Positions 1 to 14,021 of a stretch of DNA of 64,000 bases are shown here, piece after piece. A program made the translations under genes and the position numbers. Position 1 is the stretch's first letter, and each line of letters begins with the position of its first letter. Below the pieces are notes generated by a model. That model did not search any database. It was not told the origin of the DNA and saw only the letters and a list, made by a program, of their open reading frames with translations. This DNA comes from Casuarina equisetifolia (lineage: Eukaryota > Streptophyta > Magnoliopsida > Fagales > Casuarinaceae): the NCBI GenBank assembly GCA_028551475.1, contig CM052361.1:23945491-24009490 (forward strand), written 5' to 3'.

Positions 1-153
1 AACGTAGACTTTATCATTTCCAGCCTCTTCCACAATCTGAGGCAGCCCAGACCGGGAGCTCACCCCGCCGTTAAAGTCCAAAGACGAGAAACCGTAGAAG
101 CCATCCCCCGCCAAGTCGCGGTGAGGAGGGTGCGTGGGCTGCAAGAGCTCCAT
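1..153 (-). CDS. 5' end of a USP / U-box 33-like gene (partial)
   Basis: Reading leftward from an ATG at 153-151 gives 51 open codons that run off the window edge. The peptide begins MELLQPTHPPHRD and ends near GNDKVYV. That pattern resembles the start of plant proteins with an N-terminal universal-stress-protein domain, such as U-box 33-like E3 ligases and USP kinases, where a (D/N)KVYVAVGK-type strand opens the USP fold. The kinase and U-box parts would lie outside the window, so the family is inferred from a short stretch only. The upstream leader on this strand holds a long CT tract (461-489 on the plus strand reads GA), common in plant 5' UTRs. The reading frame is clean. The exact product is uncertain. 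Confidence 0.5.
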   Translation of the reverse strand, partial: MELLQPTHPPHRDLAGDGFYGFSSLDFNGGVSSRSGLPQIVEEAGNDKVYV

Positions 154-458
154 TCTCGCCGGAGAGTCCAGCGCGGAGGCAGGAAAGAGAGAAACTCCAG
201 TCGTCAAAGGAGCAAAACGTATCAGAAGGCAAGACACAACGGAATATTTGCTTCTAAAATTCCATATTCCTCTCTCTCTCCCCCTCCTCCTCTCTCTTTT
301 TCAACTCTGCTTTCCCCCGTGCAAGGACTTGATAACGTTGGACGGAGAAACAAGTCGCAAGCGTTAACGATTCGAAAGTCCCATATTTTACAAAGTACTC
401 CGTACCTTCTTTGTTTTAATGTTAGGTAGGCGTCGACTTTGCAGTGACCTGACAACGT

Positions 459-460
<2 letters not shown>

Positions 461-489
<29 letters not shown>
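461..489. repeat. (GA)n microsatellite in the leader of the partial left-edge gene
   Basis: About 14 uninterrupted GA dinucleotides, read as CT on the minus strand, lie roughly 310 bp upstream of the minus-strand ATG at 153. CT-rich tracts in this position are common in plant 5' UTRs and can bind GAGA-binding (BBR/BPC) factors. That role here is inference. Confidence 0.9.
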
Positions 490-492
<3 letters not shown>

Positions 493-3400
493 TCTTCCTT
501 CTGAGCTTGGTTTTCTTTAGGAAGCAGGAGAAAGGTGCGATCTTATTATTGGCTTTGTTTGCTCCTACTGCTCCTGCAAAGAAAATAACAGTAGAAAAGA
601 GAAGTAAATCCTGTAAGAAAATCAAAGCTTCAGGTAAACGAGGAGGAAGACTACTGCTTTAGATCTTCTTACTTCTTCAGCGATCCGTTCAACTGGTGAC
701 TGATTATATTTTAATAAATCCTGAATGCTAGTCGATCAAAGATGATAGAACTAAAAATCATTTAATAAGGATTGATAACAAGGAAATGAACTGGTTCTTG
801 AACTAGGAGACATGTAGGGAACAACAGGGACAGAAATTACATTTTATTGAGCTTGAATTGAGTGTTACAAAAATTTAGGCATATTATATGGATCATGATG
901 AGGAATAAGAAAGGAAAGGCAAATGGGTCTACAGTATCTAAAGCATATTATCATTCCCATTCAGATTTATCCAGGCACGTTTTAGGACTTACACCAATAA
1001 ATGAAAGACGACATTGAAGAAACCATTTAATAAAGGAGAAGCCTTGAAACGAGACGTGCAAGAGAAACTCAAGACAAAAGACAAAACTTGTAAGCGAACC
1101 CTTTCCTTTTGCAGGTTACTGGATAAATCGTCTGCATCGCGATAAGGAACTTAACGGTCTAGTCAGTGAGTAGCTCCAAGGTAGCAACGAAGTCAAGAGC
1201 AACAGCCAAAGCAATGATGACCCATTGAACCCAAGCACGTTTGAGGACTTGGATTGATGGATGAAAGATGATATCGCAGAAATCATTTATTAAAAGAGAA
1301 ACGGTGTATTAGTCCTTGAAATTAGAGACACGTAGGAGAAATTCAAGACAAAAAGATGCAAACCTTCAAACAAATAAATTGTGTTATTTTATGCATCTGA
1401 CAAGAATCTTGTGGGAAAAGAAGCTCCAAGGCAACGACGAACTGGGGGGCTAAATCCATGCCCCATTTCCATTTCTTTCATGGAAAACTTCCCAGTATTT
1501 AATACAAACAGTTGGTGTGCGCTGCTCATTTTGGGTTCAGACCCTTAGAAATTTCAGAGTTACTTTTCCGGGTAAGTCAATTGAGGAGCACCAACTTGGA
1601 CTATTCAATTGAAATTGTGGCACGGAATTCAAATTTGACTGCGAAGTCACCACCAATGAGAAAGGTGAGTCATGCGGAAGGGACAGAGCGTGAATGACGG
1701 GGAAGACCGCCGAAGAAGAAAAGCCAAATAACAAGACCGCGTTTGGACGCTTCTATAAATTGGACAAGTAAAATACTATTTTTGAATATACATATATCTA
1801 AACTTACGTATCTAGAGATCCAAAAATCTTAACAATATTTACTCTTAAATAAGTCAAATATTTGTCTACGGCTAGCATTAACATCTATTAAATAATAAAT
1901 AAGGAAAACCTCTATTACGCATGAATCATCCTCATCAGCAATAATGTCAACCAACAAACTAATTTTTCCACCATTGGTTAGAATTGTTTAAGATATGTAA
2001 GAAAATGTTTGACCCTTGAATTAATTTAGAGCTAGTGGGGCTATTTTAAACTATTTTTCTCACAAATTCCATAAAACTTTAATGAAGAGTGTGAGTTTAG
2101 AGAATAGGAAATAAAATTGACAACCTATAATTTAAATTTAGTAATATTCTATTTTTGTCCAATGTTGCTTTCCGTAGAGACACTTCTCTTATGTGTTTGG
2201 GTGGGTTTTCTTAGTTGAATAAACGATAAATAATTCTCTTTTTTTCCCATGTTGATTAAATTAAGGACAAAATAGAGCAACCAAACGGGACGCTTCCATC
2301 AGCATCAAGGGATTCTCCATCCCACTATCATGGTCTTTTATTTTTGTCAACACAAGAAGCCAACCAAAGAGGAAGAAGGGACTTTCCTTCTCATCATCAT
2401 CACGATCAGCGGCAAACATTCTTCCACCACCAATGAAGATCACATCAAGGAAGAAGGAGAGTCAATTCAAGGCCACTAGTAACGTCTTTGTTAAGGGTGT
2501 CCTTTAAGTGGTTGTAACTAATCAAAATTGCAATCGAGTTAATCAAGAAAGTAATCACTTTTCAACGCTGTCTAACCACTCTGATCTTGCATGGTGACAG
2601 GTGAGACACACAATGATTGGCATAGCCCCAAAGTCCTTTGTTTCTTAATTCTTTTTTTAAACACAATATCCGAATCTAGGACCAAAAAATCCAAGTAGTG
2701 CCAAGTGCTTGTTGACATCTTTTTTTAATTAAGTTGTTGGTTGTGAGATTTGGTTCAAAAGAAAATAGATAAAATTAAGGTATTAATGCCTTGTGTAAGA
2801 AAAAAGATTATACATGACAAACAAATAATGTCGTACAATGTGTCAAGGTAACATGAGTCAGCCCCTAAATTGGTCACATGAATATTAGCCAACCACCTGA
2901 CATACATTTGTCATGTGTCAATTTGCATATCAAGGACCACTCCTAATAATCTTAGTACAAGATGACCATTTTTATTATGAAAGAACGATTAGAGGGATGA
3001 TTTATTACTTATATTTACAAATTATTGTGTGTACCAAAATATATTTTGAAATGAATATTAAAGCAATAATTGTCAACGTGTAATTGGGGTTGACATTGGT
3101 AAGTAATGGCATGACATTATCCTATGTCAAAAATCGCAACAAAAAGATTATTTAAATATAAATAAACTAAAAAGATTATTGAAATGTGAGCCACAATAAT
3201 TGAGTTTTTGATCTTTTATTTTTATAGGTTTATATATAGATACATATATATAAGTGAACTGAAGTCCAAACACTCTTCCTCACTTGCATGCTAATATAAG
3301 CATTGCAAGTGGACTGAAGCCCAACTTTAGAGTGTGAGAGTTTATGAAATGGAAACCCATCCTTAGTTTTAATACCATATTAGAATATGAAGATTTATCC

Positions 3401-4741
3401 CAAAACTTTAAGATATTAGATGAAGAATTCTAATAACTTATAAGACCACATGCTCATTCTCTCACTTCCAATGTGGGACAACACTCACCTTCAACATTTA
3501 CAAACTTAGTCAACTAGAGTGATAAAGTATCACAATTGAAATTTGAACTTTAATATATGTTTAAAAAATTATTCTTTTTTTAATAAAAAATGATCATTAA
3601 AAGAGATCTATATATATAAAAGGATATCACATAAAAATATTGTTCATAATCTTTAATGTGGGTTCAATTGTTTTCAATCAGAAGTCCTGATGAAAAAGAC
3701 AAAGAAACTGTTTTTTCAATTACGAAGAGTTTTCTTTCTCATTATTGTACAAATTTTGTTTGCACCAACGACGGTAGAAAGAATATAATTGTTAAAAAGA
3801 AAAAAGAAAAAAAAAAGTGGGTCTCCGTGATGTCGACATCTTACTAAGGACTGAAAATTAGCATTCCCGAGGAGTTTTTATAAGGATAATCACATCAAAA
3901 TGTTCAAAGAACATAGTTGTAAATCTCACCCATTCTCAAACTCGAAGATATTGGGGAAAAACGAGTGGGACACCAGGACGTCGACATCCCGCTGAGGCCG
4001 ACATGCACTATCAAATTGGCATTCCCAAGCAAATCCTCAGATTTGGGAAGATTATGTGGGATGTGGCCGGAGCTGGCACCAGTGCCAGCCAACGTCAGCG
4101 GAGCCCAGTGACACGACATCCATCGCAACCTGGGAATGGGAATATCTCCATAAAATTGACGTTTCTCTGCCAGATCAACGCGGTTCTTAAAGGGACCGAC
4201 TGCGGGAGCCTGTTTAATGACCCGAGCAAGTAGGATGTCACCTCGGTTGTCCTGACCACTACAGTAGTGACTCAGCGGAATGTCCTAGTGGTCACATTGA
4301 TGTCAGACTCCTGATTGGAACCATTTGGGTGGATGCCAATAGGCCTACTGGTTCGCGTCATCCAGGCGTTGGGCATACGTGAGTACTATAATTCAAGACA
4401 ATACACATGCTGTGAAAGAGCTTTTATTGTTTTTCAACGTTTAGTTAGCTACTCGGAAAGGTGATTTCCGAGAATATACTGTAAATCATATTTTCCAAGA
4501 AATCGTGAAGAAAAATGAATTTGAAGACGCATATAACATCAAACTTGGTACGAAAGTACAACTCTCTTTAACGGCTGATTCAAACAATAATGAAAGAATT
4601 GAAGGCGTCCCCAGTCACCCCAACTGCTGTGCCACTTCTCTTTTTCTTTTTGTAACAAAATTAGATAAGTGAATCGGCAAGCTGTTGAGCTGCAATTGCT
4701 TTGTTCAGATCAGGACGTCCACTTCCATCGCTTCATGCAGA
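490..4741. other. Intergenic stretch, mostly AT-rich
   Basis: No convincing gene. Open frames are short and lack family motifs. There are degenerate direct repeats at about 745-830, 960-1090 and 1220-1370 (annotated separately). Around 3240-3480 there is a pair of similar short segments containing 'gaactgaagtccaa' and 'ggactgaagcccaa', ending near 'caatgtgggacaa', which looks like old transposon debris. At 3904-4390 the GC content rises and frames on both strands stay open for about 75 codons, but I could not tie them to a family. The stretch below 4742 should contain the actin 3' UTR. Confidence 0.6.
745..1370. repeat. Three degenerate direct-repeat copies of about 100-130 bp
   Basis: The same word order recurs three times: 'aaaatcatttaataagg' followed by 'ggagacatgtaggg' (about 750-815); 'aaaccatttaataaaggaga' followed by 'gagacgtgcaagagaaactc' (about 1020-1070); and 'aaatcatttattaaaagaga' followed by 'gagacacgtaggagaaattc' (about 1280-1345). 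Spacing is about 260 bp. No coding potential is obvious. It could be an old tandem duplication or transposon remnant. Confidence 0.55.
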
Positions 4742-6673
<1,932 letters not shown>

Positions 6674-8144
6674 CTTCTATTTAACTGGCAAAAGTTAACA
6701 ACTGGAATTTAGACTATTAGGAACCCAAGAAATAGACAAGGAGCAAATTAAAAAGGTGGAGAGGACATAATTTTGAAAATTTAATTAGCCATATGTTCAT
6801 ATGCATTGAAACTAAATCCACATTTAACATCAATTCCTAACAAGTTTATGCTAATGATTTCAACTGGACGGCAGATCATTTGCATTGAACATGATTCACA
6901 TTATTTTCTTTTTCCTTAAATGAAGCAGCTATAGGAGGCTGCAAAAGCAGAGGTTCCCTTCTCAACTTAAAACCATTGCCTCACCGAAGACAGGACACAG
7001 CAAGTGATCCCCTTATGAATGAGATCTTGTCTGCAACATGTAGCAGCAAATGGATATTGATTATTGAATATGTAGAAATATGTTAACGATTCATTTCATA
7101 GATTCTTCATAATCCACTCCAACAAACTGGTGGAATTCACTTTTGCCACAAAAAGTGTTTTTAAGATTGTCATTTTAATTTATGAACCGCAGAAGACAGG
7201 ATTATATGCTCAAATTGGTACTTGAGACGTTATAATTGGAATGAAACGATGCATTTCCACTGGACCTATCACCTAGGGAGTTCTGAATACAATATAAAGA
7301 GTGGTGCACCGTTTACTTTTATTATACGATTACATCTTCCAATCGATTAGAAACATGAAAACGAATATATTTATCAGGATTCATTTAGTTTAACAGTTAA
7401 ATCTTAGACATAGTACTGAACTAATTTTTTTTAGTCGTACGGATTCAATTGTTCAAAATATAATTCGAAAATGAAAGAGAATATTCTAGCTTTTCCTTTA
7501 GAAGAATTAATACTACACCGAAAAACGAAACGCTTATAAGCTCTTTTTACGACGTGCGAATTGTAAATGAATGTTCCACACACATCCCCACTACGATTCT
7601 AAACATTCCAACCCTTTCCACCCTAAATACGCAAATGTCACAACAAATTAATATCTTCGCATAAAAGCAGCAGAATCAAACGCATTTGCAAACAGGTTAT
7701 GCAACCAAAGATAAAAGACATTAATCCTTCAAAATCCGAAAAGAAATATCACATCAGAAAAAGTAAACAGATAAAGCGATGAACAAACCAAAATTTCCAC
7801 ATTCATCACAGGCTAAAAACGTAACCAAATTTACAATGAAAGATTCATAATGTCCCTGCATCAATCGATCTTGTAATGCCAATCAAGATCGAATCATCAC
7901 AAGAATCCACGTCGAAGTGACAACGATCATACACTCCAGTTTTGGAATTTAAAATGAAGATTGCAGATTGTGATTTATGCAGATCAAGCTTGCAAAAAGG
8001 TGATGCTCCGATTGGTTGCCGAAAAACCGAGGAAAATGATAGGAAGAACTGCAGAACCAGCATTATCTTTTCATTTCCAACGGTTTCTCGGCAGCCAAAC
8101 GGAATGCAATAGAAAAATCGGATCAATTGCAGAGAAGAATTCAC
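6674..8144 (-). other. Probable actin 5' UTR leader intron
   Basis: Plant actin genes usually carry a long intron in the 5' UTR about 10 bp before the ATG. Here a splice acceptor (minus strand 'ttttgccag', ending at 6685) lies 11 bp upstream of the start codon at 6673. A good donor context, 'cttcag' followed by 'gtgaattc', lies at 8144 on the minus strand. The 1.46 kb between them is T-rich on the transcribed strand and has no open frame of interest. The acceptor is more certain than the donor. Confidence 0.5.
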
Positions 8145-8245
8145 CTGAAGAAAAGACCTGCGATTTCAGCTGCCCGCCCTTGGGTTCAAAAAAAACGAGA
8201 ACAACCAAATGAAACTCGAATCCAAATGAAATTTCCTATAAATGA
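8145..8245 (-). promoter_or_regulatory. Possible actin leader exon and core promoter
   Basis: If the leader intron donor at 8144 is correct, the untranslated first exon lies just to the right, in pyrimidine-rich minus-strand sequence. An AT-rich 'tataaat' sits on the plus strand at 8237-8243 and reads 'atttata' on the transcribed strand. It could be part of the core promoter, but its spacing to any start site is unknown. Weak, positional evidence only. Confidence 0.3.
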
Positions 8246-9527
8246 ACATTCTCTCTGGAGCTATTTGTACTCGATGCTGGCCGTCCGATAACGCACTCGT
8301 GACTGAAGGTCTGGACGACGCGTGGTATGGTGATCTGGGAACCCATGGATCCAGGCTGTTTGAAATACCTTTCGTCAATACTTGTGGGAAAGTACGCAAT
8401 TGCCCTTCCCTTGTGAGAGAAACAGACTCATGAAAGCTCATACGGAGGCCCAATCTTCAAATGGTTTTGTGCTCCACCCAGCAGCTAAGCCCAAATAATC
8501 ATTTTCTAGTAAAGTTTTGAGAATTTGACTTAAATAATTCAGTATATGCTATGAAATTAAAATTGATTAAAGTAGTTATAGATAGACTCCAAGAATTCCT
8601 GAACAATTAAGGAGGAATTTTTTTACAATAAAATATTAAAAATGAGCCACCTTCAAGTAATCTTAAATTATTTCTAAGTCATGTTTAATATAAAAATTAT
8701 CTTTTCAACTTATTCATACATGATGTTAAACTTTAGATCTCATAGTTGGAGCTCCTACTAGTTCACATCTGAGTTAGCCTAGCTTAGCTTGAGCTAACCA
8801 GTTAATAGCTAGCAAGGCTATCTTTTTCTTCCTTTGTGGACTTTTGTCATTTTTGATACAATATTATACTCCAATTTAATGTTCTTCAATTTTCATTTAA
8901 CTTTGAACTCTTCAAATATGCTTTGTATGTGAGAACATTCATTTCATTTGTTTAACCTTAAGCATATAATATGTTTGGTATTCATAAAAGTGTTGAAGAT
9001 AAAAGACTCGAACATTAAAGAAACAATTAAAATTATCTTTTAACTTACAAGCTAACTTTTGGATTAAATTTTGAACCCATTTTTAATATACATTACAACT
9101 TTTATTTTTTTTCTAGTTGGAAAAAGGCTAAGCAGAATAAGTCTATAGCATAGGATGTACTCATGAACATGGCATAGCATGTGCATCTATGTAAACTAGT
9201 TGTAAGGTTGACATCTATATAGCGTGGGGAATCTAGTGGCGTGTCCTCATTACACCACCTGGCTTATCCCATTGTTTATAGGGTGTTTTAGTGAGAACGA
9301 TTATGGCTGCAGAGTTGTGTTTAGAATGAACTATAGAAAAGAACACTCAATTATTGGGTTAGTAGCTGCGTGTTTTGAAGACAAGCGATCTACTTTAGAA
9401 TATCTTTAAGCTGGACCTGTCTACATTCATAGTATTTCCTAGACCTCAACCTTAACCTCAAATATCAAAATTATGAATCTAAACTTGTTTGATTATAGGT
9501 TTAGTTTGTATAAAGATAAGTTAAGTT

Positions 9528-10260
9528 TGCACTTAAGGTGTTTTCTTAAAATTCCAATGGAACACAACTGTCCTCCACAACATTGAAGTAGGTCAATGAA
9601 TCATTCTTTTATCATAGAGTTATTAATAATAATTTATTAATATTTACTTACTTAATAGCTCAGTTAAAGTTTCTAGGAATCCTACTTAAATAATGAGGAT
9701 TTTTTGAGAGATCTCGAGTCTCTATTTACCAATAAAGTTATACTTAATTTTTCATAGTAATATAAATTTGCATAACAAATTAGTTTGGCTTGTGTTGTGA
9801 TGAGTTTAATTTGTGCTTAAAGTTTCTTTGCAAATGTTAATGAAGTACATTGATCCTCCACAAAATTTGATTAGGTTAATGAGTCATTCTACTAAGGGAT
9901 TATTGATGATAATTTATGAATAAACTCACAATCAATCCTTCACAATAAAACTTGCTTAACATAGCTAATAGTAGGCTTAATTCACACTTAAGGTGTCTTT
10001 TGCAAATGCTAACAAAAGATCACATTCCCTTCTAACGTTTAACTTGGTAATGAGTATGTTTGCCACTAGTCCTAAACTCATGCTTGGTCCTTCACAATGA
10101 ATCTAAAGTTGCTAAACATATTAGTGGCTAGTTCAAATTTTACTTTAGGTGTCTTTTGCAAATGCCAATGAAGAATAATGATGCTTCATAACATTTAATT
10201 AAGCTAATAAGCCATTGTTCCACCATTGGACTGTGGAAAATAATTCCTCAATAAAACCGT
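9528..10260. repeat. Four degenerate tandem copies of about 155-280 bp
   Basis: Each copy opens with a variant of 'acttaaggtgtcttttgcaa', at about 9531, 9815, 9986 and 10142. Each continues with 'atgctaatgaag', 'cctccacaa', a 'gtaatgagtcatt' motif and 'caataaa'. The last three are 156-170 bp apart; the first is longer. Divergence is substantial, so this is an old array. Confidence 0.65.
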
Positions 10261-11417
10261 ACTAAGCTACTTGCATGTATCAACCATCAATTATGGAGTT
10301 AGGGCAAGGGACATAAAGTACATGTAAGTGGAAATGGTCATTTTCGTTGAGGACAGCCAACGGTTTACTTGCCTAAAGTCAAGAACATTAATCTTCAAAA
10401 AGGTTAGAAAACTTGATCCATTGAGTCCCCTATGTATGACAAGGTCCGGACCATTAGATGATTTGCATCATGATGTACCATTGCATACATATCTAATAAA
10501 AAAGATATATATTTTCGAAGTGGGTAATGGGAAAAGTAGATGAAACTCGGGAAAGATGAATGTTAGAGAAGGAACATGATGATCGGAGATGGGAAGCAAA
10601 ATCATTAGGCATGAACATGAGAAGCAATCATAGGGCATGAGAGTGTGTGTCACTTTAGCGCTTGAGGATGATACCCCACATCATCATAGCATGTTTATAA
10701 TGCATTAACAAACTAGCACATAATTATTACACATATGGATGGGTTTATGGAGTGATTACAGGAAAATAATTTTTGTACTTGTGGCCCGCTAGTTCTCACC
10801 TGAATTTTTCATTTATGCCCTCCAACTGGGGCCTAGGGGAGGAAATTTAAAACAAAAACATCAAAGGCCTCAGACGTCGTAATAGTGTGGTCCTCTGCTT
10901 GATTGGCACTCTTTATCTTGAACGAGATGCGGTGAAATCCAAGCAATCTAGTTGGGTCCTCAGCTTTACAGTAAAGAAAGAGATCCATCTCGTTATTTTA
11001 TCATCTCGAGAGATGCTATAAACAGTAGCCAAGGTGGGAGTTGGCCTTTTGAATCCGTTTCACCATAGCTTTGCTTTATCTACTTTCAAAAAGTTTTAGA
11101 TAATAAAATCTTTTATTTAACTCAGGAGTTAATGAAATTTATTATTATATAAAAAATTAATATATATTTTTAAAATGCCTACATCATAGCATGCTTTATT
11201 ATCATTAATAATCCATTGTGGTGTTGTATTATGTATGCACTATGTGAGCTCAATTAATAAGAGCTTATAGGGGTGGTAAAAAGAATCTTGAATTATGGTA
11301 TTATGTTAGAAAAAACTTATTATTTAAACTTAAAAATAAACCTAAAAGTTAATAGAATTTGTTATTGTATAAGTATAATTTTTAACAATATATTTTTATT
11401 GTTCATCTTATAATAAA

Positions 11418-11418
<1 letters not shown>

Positions 11419-11456
<38 letters not shown>

Positions 11457-11457
11457 T
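11419..11457. repeat. (ATT)n microsatellite
   Basis: About 13 uninterrupted ATT trinucleotides in intergenic DNA. No gene association is apparent. Confidence 0.95.
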
Positions 11458-11822
11458 ATACAAGTACCTAAATTTACACATGCAGATATCAAACTTGAGA
11501 CTAAGAAAAATGTTAAACACTATTAGCTTACTATTAAACTAGCATTTGATCAACTCCTAATAAAATGTTTGCTTAACACAATTGTTTTTTGGAATCTTAT
11601 TAAAAAAATCTTAAATTATAAGAGATTGTTATTTAAAATTATTTATCGAACAAATCAAAATGAAAAAAATAGTAAAATGACATAGAATATATCAACCCCT
11701 AAATTCTTTTCTTTAACATCACAATTTAATGATTCCATCACTTCCCATTCCCCCCGAAGCACACAAGTTCTAGGGTTTCAAATTCCAGTCCTTTTGCACT
11801 AAAATCCCTGCAGAGCTCTCAG

Positions 11823-12203
11823 ATGTGGAATCGTCGGACGGACTTCAACATGCAAGACACCCACAAAAACAAGGAGCACAATGCCATCTCCGCTGACAAC
11901 GACGGCGACGACTTCTACATCGACGTCAATGATGATGTTACCGCCAAAGCCATCACTTTCAACGGTAAACTCCAAATTCACCGGCCAGAGGATGTCGTTA
12001 AGCCAAAAATCATGGATCCAACTTTTACCGTCCGGTTAAAATATCAGAGCTTCTGTTACGTAGCTGAAACCCTACGTGCTTCCTCCTCATTGATTAAAGA
12101 ATCTTTTAATGGCGTAGAAATAAATGGCAGAGCATACCAAATCTCAACTCCGTCGGCACCTCGGAGGTTCAAAGCTTGGAATCCAAAGCGACGGCCTTCA
12201 TGA
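11823..12203 (+). CDS. Hypothetical small protein, 126 aa (doubtful)
   Basis: An ATG frame of 126 codons in a locally GC-richer patch. The protein starts MWNRRTDFNMQDTH and has an acidic Asp-rich section (DGDDFYIDVNDDV, about residues 27-39). It ends in a basic tail. I recognise no family. A 'ctagggtttcaaa' leader-like context lies upstream. The composition differs from the AT-rich flanks, which argues for coding origin, and the codons do not look random. However, the opposite strand is also open across 12056-12501. It may be a short gene, one exon of a longer gene or a decayed fragment. Confidence 0.3.
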   Translation: MWNRRTDFNMQDTHKNKEHNAISADNDGDDFYIDVNDDVTAKAITFNGKLQIHRPEDVVKPKIMDPTFTVRLKYQSFCYVAETLRASSSLIKESFNGVEINGRAYQISTPSAPRRFKAWNPKRRPS

Positions 12204-13547
12204 TCCATAACGTGAAAATGACCTTCAGTGGGACCCCATGTGGAAATGTCCCCGCGGAATGAAGCCAACGCTGCCTTCTAAGGCCAGCATGGTGACACCA
12301 GGCGGCAACCTGTGTTGACTTGTGATTATGATGCGGTCGAGCTACTGGCGGGCTTGTCACTAGGCCTGTCAACATTTTTGACCTTTGATGTTCATCTAAT
12401 CCCTCCCAACCACCTCTGATAATATGAGACTTTTTGGAGCAACTAAACATGGAGGACATAAAGGAATAAACTTGAAAAATGTTTGAATCAAAGGTTATCA
12501 TTAGGTTAAAAATCCATAACTTGTCGTTAATGACCGGTCGAGTTAAGGAATGATGCTAATCTTGGTTAGGTTGTTTAATTAGTTAATTCAACGATGAGTT
12601 AGTATGAGTTTTAGTCGTGAGATTTGAAATTTGACATTCCCCGTGTGTGAATTGGGTAGGTAATATAATATTATGCCAAATTGATAAACTGTGATTTAAG
12701 GGTTTTCGCATCTTATTTTAGTATATCTCCTACAATAAATGAGAGAAAAGACGAAATGATTGCCGTTTGAACGAGTTCGGCCAACAATGTAGATTCGTAC
12801 AAAGCGCGCCAACTTTGAAGACATTAAGGTGGGCCTGGAGTCACAATTGGCACCCGACATTGCCTGCTTGCGGCCAATTTAAGGGACGGCAAAAGCACCC
12901 CACCCAAAAAATTTGTGTAAAAAGCTTCGAAAAGGTTTAATCTTTTGCTTATCTTTTGAAGCGAAAAAAAGCCAGATCCAGAAAGATCCTTTAGAAATCT
13001 CGCCACGAAATGAGAATTTGGGGCCTGGGATAACATTGCATGTTAACATCAGTAGGTTTTCTGTAGTAAACCACGTGCATCAGTGCCTCAAAGTTCGTAG
13101 AAATCAGAAAAAAGTGACTGCTTAAACGAGATTTATGGTTTTGTTAATGGCTGACTTGAAGGAGAAAAGAAGAGACCCCACCTTCGCTTTCAGAAAGAGA
13201 GAGATAGGTATGTGAATATTTGCATTGGATCCTTCGCCGAAGTGGTTTATAGCTTCCTTCTTTTCTCTCTCTCTTTTAAGAACCGTCTCGAGGGCTACAG
13301 TCCAAACCAAGTTTGAAGAAATCACTAAAAAACTTCAAAAGATGGTGATTTTATGATTTAATTCTCAGGTATTACATTTCTATATCAGCCGTGTTTGGTT
13401 TTCTTACCTGGGCTTGTCCGTCCGCTCCGGCTTCAGATTTCTTCTTCTTCCTCTTCTTCTTCTTCGTCGTCGTCGTCTTGTCGGTTTGTCGGTCTGTTTT
13501 GGTCCTACTTTCTGTTCATGTACTCGGAGTTCGAGTTACTTTCCTTC
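12204..13547. other. Intergenic / SMR-gene upstream region
   Basis: No gene recognised. Short open frames on both strands lack motifs. The right end (about 13260-13547) should hold the promoter and leader of the SMR gene. It includes a TCTCTCTCTC tract near 13265 and a (TCT/TCG) pyrimidine repeat at about 13435-13480, which is better read as 5' UTR than as a poly-serine N-terminus. Confidence 0.55.
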
Positions 13548-14021
13548 ATGGGTGTCTCCGATTCTCAGATGTTTTTCTCCCAGAAAGATCTGAATGCCAT
13601 GGAGTTGAATTTCATCGTTCGACCAACGTTGGAATTTCGAGACGAGTGTCCAACAGCACCTCCAGAAGATCCCGGGCTTCGCACAGAACCGGAAGTGAAA
13701 GAAGACGAAGAAGAAGAAAACAAACGCGAGGCTTCTGTTACATCTTTGGAGATCAAAATTCCTTCTCTGAAGGACGTGGAAGACGATGACGATGGTTTCA
13801 AGACTCCAACTTCTTTGGATCACAAAATCCCAGTGATTCCGCAGTGCCCACCTGCACCAAGAAAGCCCAAGACAATTCCATCGGCAAAACGAAAAGCCGG
13901 TCGACAAAGAATTCTTCTCGATCTGTCAAACGACATTGACTTGTTGTTTCCTCCAGCTCTTCTCCAAGATCTTAGCGGTAAGATTAAGAAAATTAGACAA
14001 GAAGATGAAACCGGATCCTGA
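13548..14021 (+). CDS. SIAMESE-related CDK inhibitor (SMR family), 157 aa
   Basis: Plant SMR proteins bind cyclin-CDK complexes in the nucleus and block mitosis, often promoting endoreduplication. From the ATG at 13548 the protein starts MGVSDSQMFFSQKDL and has 157 residues, a normal SMR size. Residues 50-62 are acidic and 79-83 are DDDDG. Next comes the family signature KTPTSLDHKIPV (about 85-96), then a Cys-Pro-Pro-Ala-Pro proline run (100-104) and the basic stretch KRKAGRQR (114-121). The C-terminus DLLFPPALLQDL resembles SMR3-like members. An in-frame ATG at 13518 would add 10 residues. The open frame also extends back through a run of 13 serines, which I read as 5' UTR. There are no introns, typical of the family. 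The exact SMR number is not assigned. Confidence 0.85.
   Translation: MGVSDSQMFFSQKDLNAMELNFIVRPTLEFRDECPTAPPEDPGLRTEPEVKEDEEEENKREASVTSLEIKIPSLKDVEDDDDGFKTPTSLDHKIPVIPQCPPAPRKPKTIPSAKRKAGRQRILLDLSNDIDLLFPPALLQDLSGKIKKIRQEDETGS

Larger units (their letters stand above)
8246..11822. other. Intergenic stretch with degenerate tandem repeats and a microsatellite
   Basis: No credible gene. The open frames at 9224-9409 and 10328-10653 have no recognisable motif. The section 9528-10260 is built of degenerate repeats (annotated separately), and 11419-11457 is an ATT microsatellite. The first few hundred bases next to 8246 are probably upstream sequence of the actin gene. Confidence 0.6.

Noticed and set aside
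3904-4233. Open frames on both strands with a faint leucine-rich-repeat look (GHIPHNLPKSEDLL)
   Set aside because: Only one weak repeat-like stretch, no consistent 24-residue spacing and no flanking LRR or kinase sequence.
13395-13547. N-terminal extension of the SMR gene with 13 serines
   Set aside because: The serine run comes from a pyrimidine-rich TCT/TCG repeat typical of 5' UTRs. The family start is better matched by the ATG at 13548 (or 13518).
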